Shown piece by piece: positions 41,487 through 42,216 of a stretch of 42,216 bases of DNA (the first letter of the stretch is position 1; each line of letters begins with the position of its first letter). The stretch lies in the NCBI GenBank assembly GCA_012513795.1, contig JAAZBN010000143.1:1-42216 (forward strand), in the 5' to 3' direction. The notes beneath the pieces are model-generated. The model searched no databases. It had not been told where the DNA came from and saw only the letters and a program-made list of their open reading frames with translations. Both the position numbers and the translations under genes were made by a program. The stretch comes from Bacteroidales bacterium. Lineage in GTDB: Bacteria > Bacteroidota > Bacteroidia > Bacteroidales > VadinHA17.

Positions 41487-42216
41487 ATGAAAAAGACCAT
41501 AGAAATTCTCTTTATCGCAATTGGAATTAACTCGGGACTGATGGCCCAGGAGGGGAAAGTCTTCGATCAGCTATCAATGCAGAGCGAAATCCTGAAGACA
41601 AAGAAGAATTATGCTGTTTACCTCCCTCCCGACTATGAAACATCGGAACGGAGCTATCCGGTGCTGTACCTGCTGCATGGTGGAGGTGGAAATCAGATCG
41701 TATGGGTTCAGAATGGGAATGTCAGACATATTGCAGATAGCGTAATACTGGAGGGGCATGCAACGCCAATGATTATTGTAATGCCTGACGCAAGTGGTGA
41801 AAACAGGGGCTATGCCAATGACCCTGAAGGGAAGTGGCGATATGAGGATTTTTTCTTTCAGGAATTTATGCCTTTCATTGAAAAAACCTACAGGATCAGG
41901 CCGGGGAAAAGATACCGGGCCATAGCAGGCTTATCGATGGGAGGTAATGGCACTTTTATTTATGCGTTGCATCACCCTGAATTATTTGCTGCCGCCTGCC
42001 CCCTGAGCGCAGCGACATTTCCCTTCACCCTTGATGATGCAAAGGAGTTGTTGCCTAAACGGTATCCTGATATCACGGATAAACAGATCGAGGAGTACTA
42101 TAACCGGTATAGTATACCTGAGTTGATTAACAAAATACCGGAAGACAGAAAAGGGGCGGTCCGCTGGTATATCGACTGTGGAGATGACGATGCCCTGGAA
42201 CAGGTTTACGAGGGGA
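41487..42216 (+). CDS. CE1-like esterase (enterochelin-esterase type), cut by window edge
   Basis: This gene is missing from the ORF track because no stop occurs before the window ends; 243 complete codons are visible. I translated it directly from the ATG at 41487, which gives a signal peptide (MKKTIEILFIAIGINSGLMA, then QEG). An in-frame ATG at 41460 is possible but spoils the signal. The body is a Bacteroidota CE1-type esterase: VYLPPDYETSERSYPVLYLL, the oxyanion-hole LLHGGGGNQ and the nucleophile elbow AIAGLSMGGNGTF. The catalytic Asp and His lie near or beyond the window edge. It continues the PUL operon 42 bases after the agarase-like gene. It is a different esterase lineage from the one at 37.3 kb, suggesting two kinds of ester on the substrate. 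Confidence 0.88.
   Translation, partial: MKKTIEILFIAIGINSGLMAQEGKVFDQLSMQSEILKTKKNYAVYLPPDYETSERSYPVLYLLHGGGGNQIVWVQNGNVRHIADSVILEGHATPMIIVMPDASGENRGYANDPEGKWRYEDFFFQEFMPFIEKTYRIRPGKRYRAIAGLSMGGNGTFIYALHHPELFAAACPLSAATFPFTLDDAKELLPKRYPDITDKQIEEYYNRYSIPELINKIPEDRKGAVRWYIDCGDDDALEQVYEG

Overview
The window looks like a chromosomal segment of a Bacteroidota bacterium, most likely order Bacteroidales/Marinilabiliales; the genus cannot be read from the sequence. The evidence is a SusC/SusD pair, type IX secretion (T9SS) sorting domains, an S46 dipeptidyl peptidase, a two-subunit methylmalonyl-CoA mutase, DUF5916 proteins and recurrent TAnnTTTG promoter elements with almost no Shine-Dalgarno use. 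No rRNA, tRNA, CRISPR array, transposase or integrase is visible.

Left part (about 1-16 kb), mostly housekeeping and G+C-rich. On the minus strand prfB (with a textbook +1 programmed frameshift) lies upstream of mutA-mutB. A lone AAA+/DUF4143 ATPase follows on the plus strand. A minus-strand group encodes a polysaccharide flippase, a T9SS-type secreted protein and a collagen/C1q-like protein. Plus-strand genes then encode a GT4 glycosyltransferase, RNase HII, a DPP7-type S46 peptidase, MarC, RNase HI, a SiaC-like phosphoprotein and a ProX/YbaK deacylase. The 3' part of the glycosyltransferase gene holds three back-to-back perfect hairpins.

Middle part (about 16-27 kb), envelope functions. 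Two tandem DUF5916/CBM9-like outer-membrane proteins are followed by Tag (3-methyladenine glycosylase). A convergent minus-strand operon encodes two related lipoproteins and a TonB-dependent receptor whose barrel carries a 36-bp in-frame repeat (PGQN units). A TonB energy transducer is divergent from that operon.

Right part (about 27.3-42.2 kb), a polysaccharide utilisation locus (PUL), visibly more A+T-rich than the rest. A strong TTTG-N19-TAACTTTG promoter precedes susC-susD. Then, all on the plus strand with short gaps or overlaps, come a 993-residue GH172-like + five-bladed-propeller fusion, a T9SS-sorted TIM-barrel protein, a PHB-depolymerase/CE1-type esterase, a serine-type S1 sulfatase, a Tat-exported agarase-like hydrolase, and a second CE1-like esterase cut by the window edge. 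Together these suggest capture by SusCD and breakdown of a sulfated, probably acylated polysaccharide. The substrate cannot be assigned, and no regulator or sulfatase-maturing enzyme lies in the window. The most unusual protein is the GH172-like fusion: both family catalytic glutamates appear to be aspartates, while its propeller keeps a full Asp/Asp/Glu triad.
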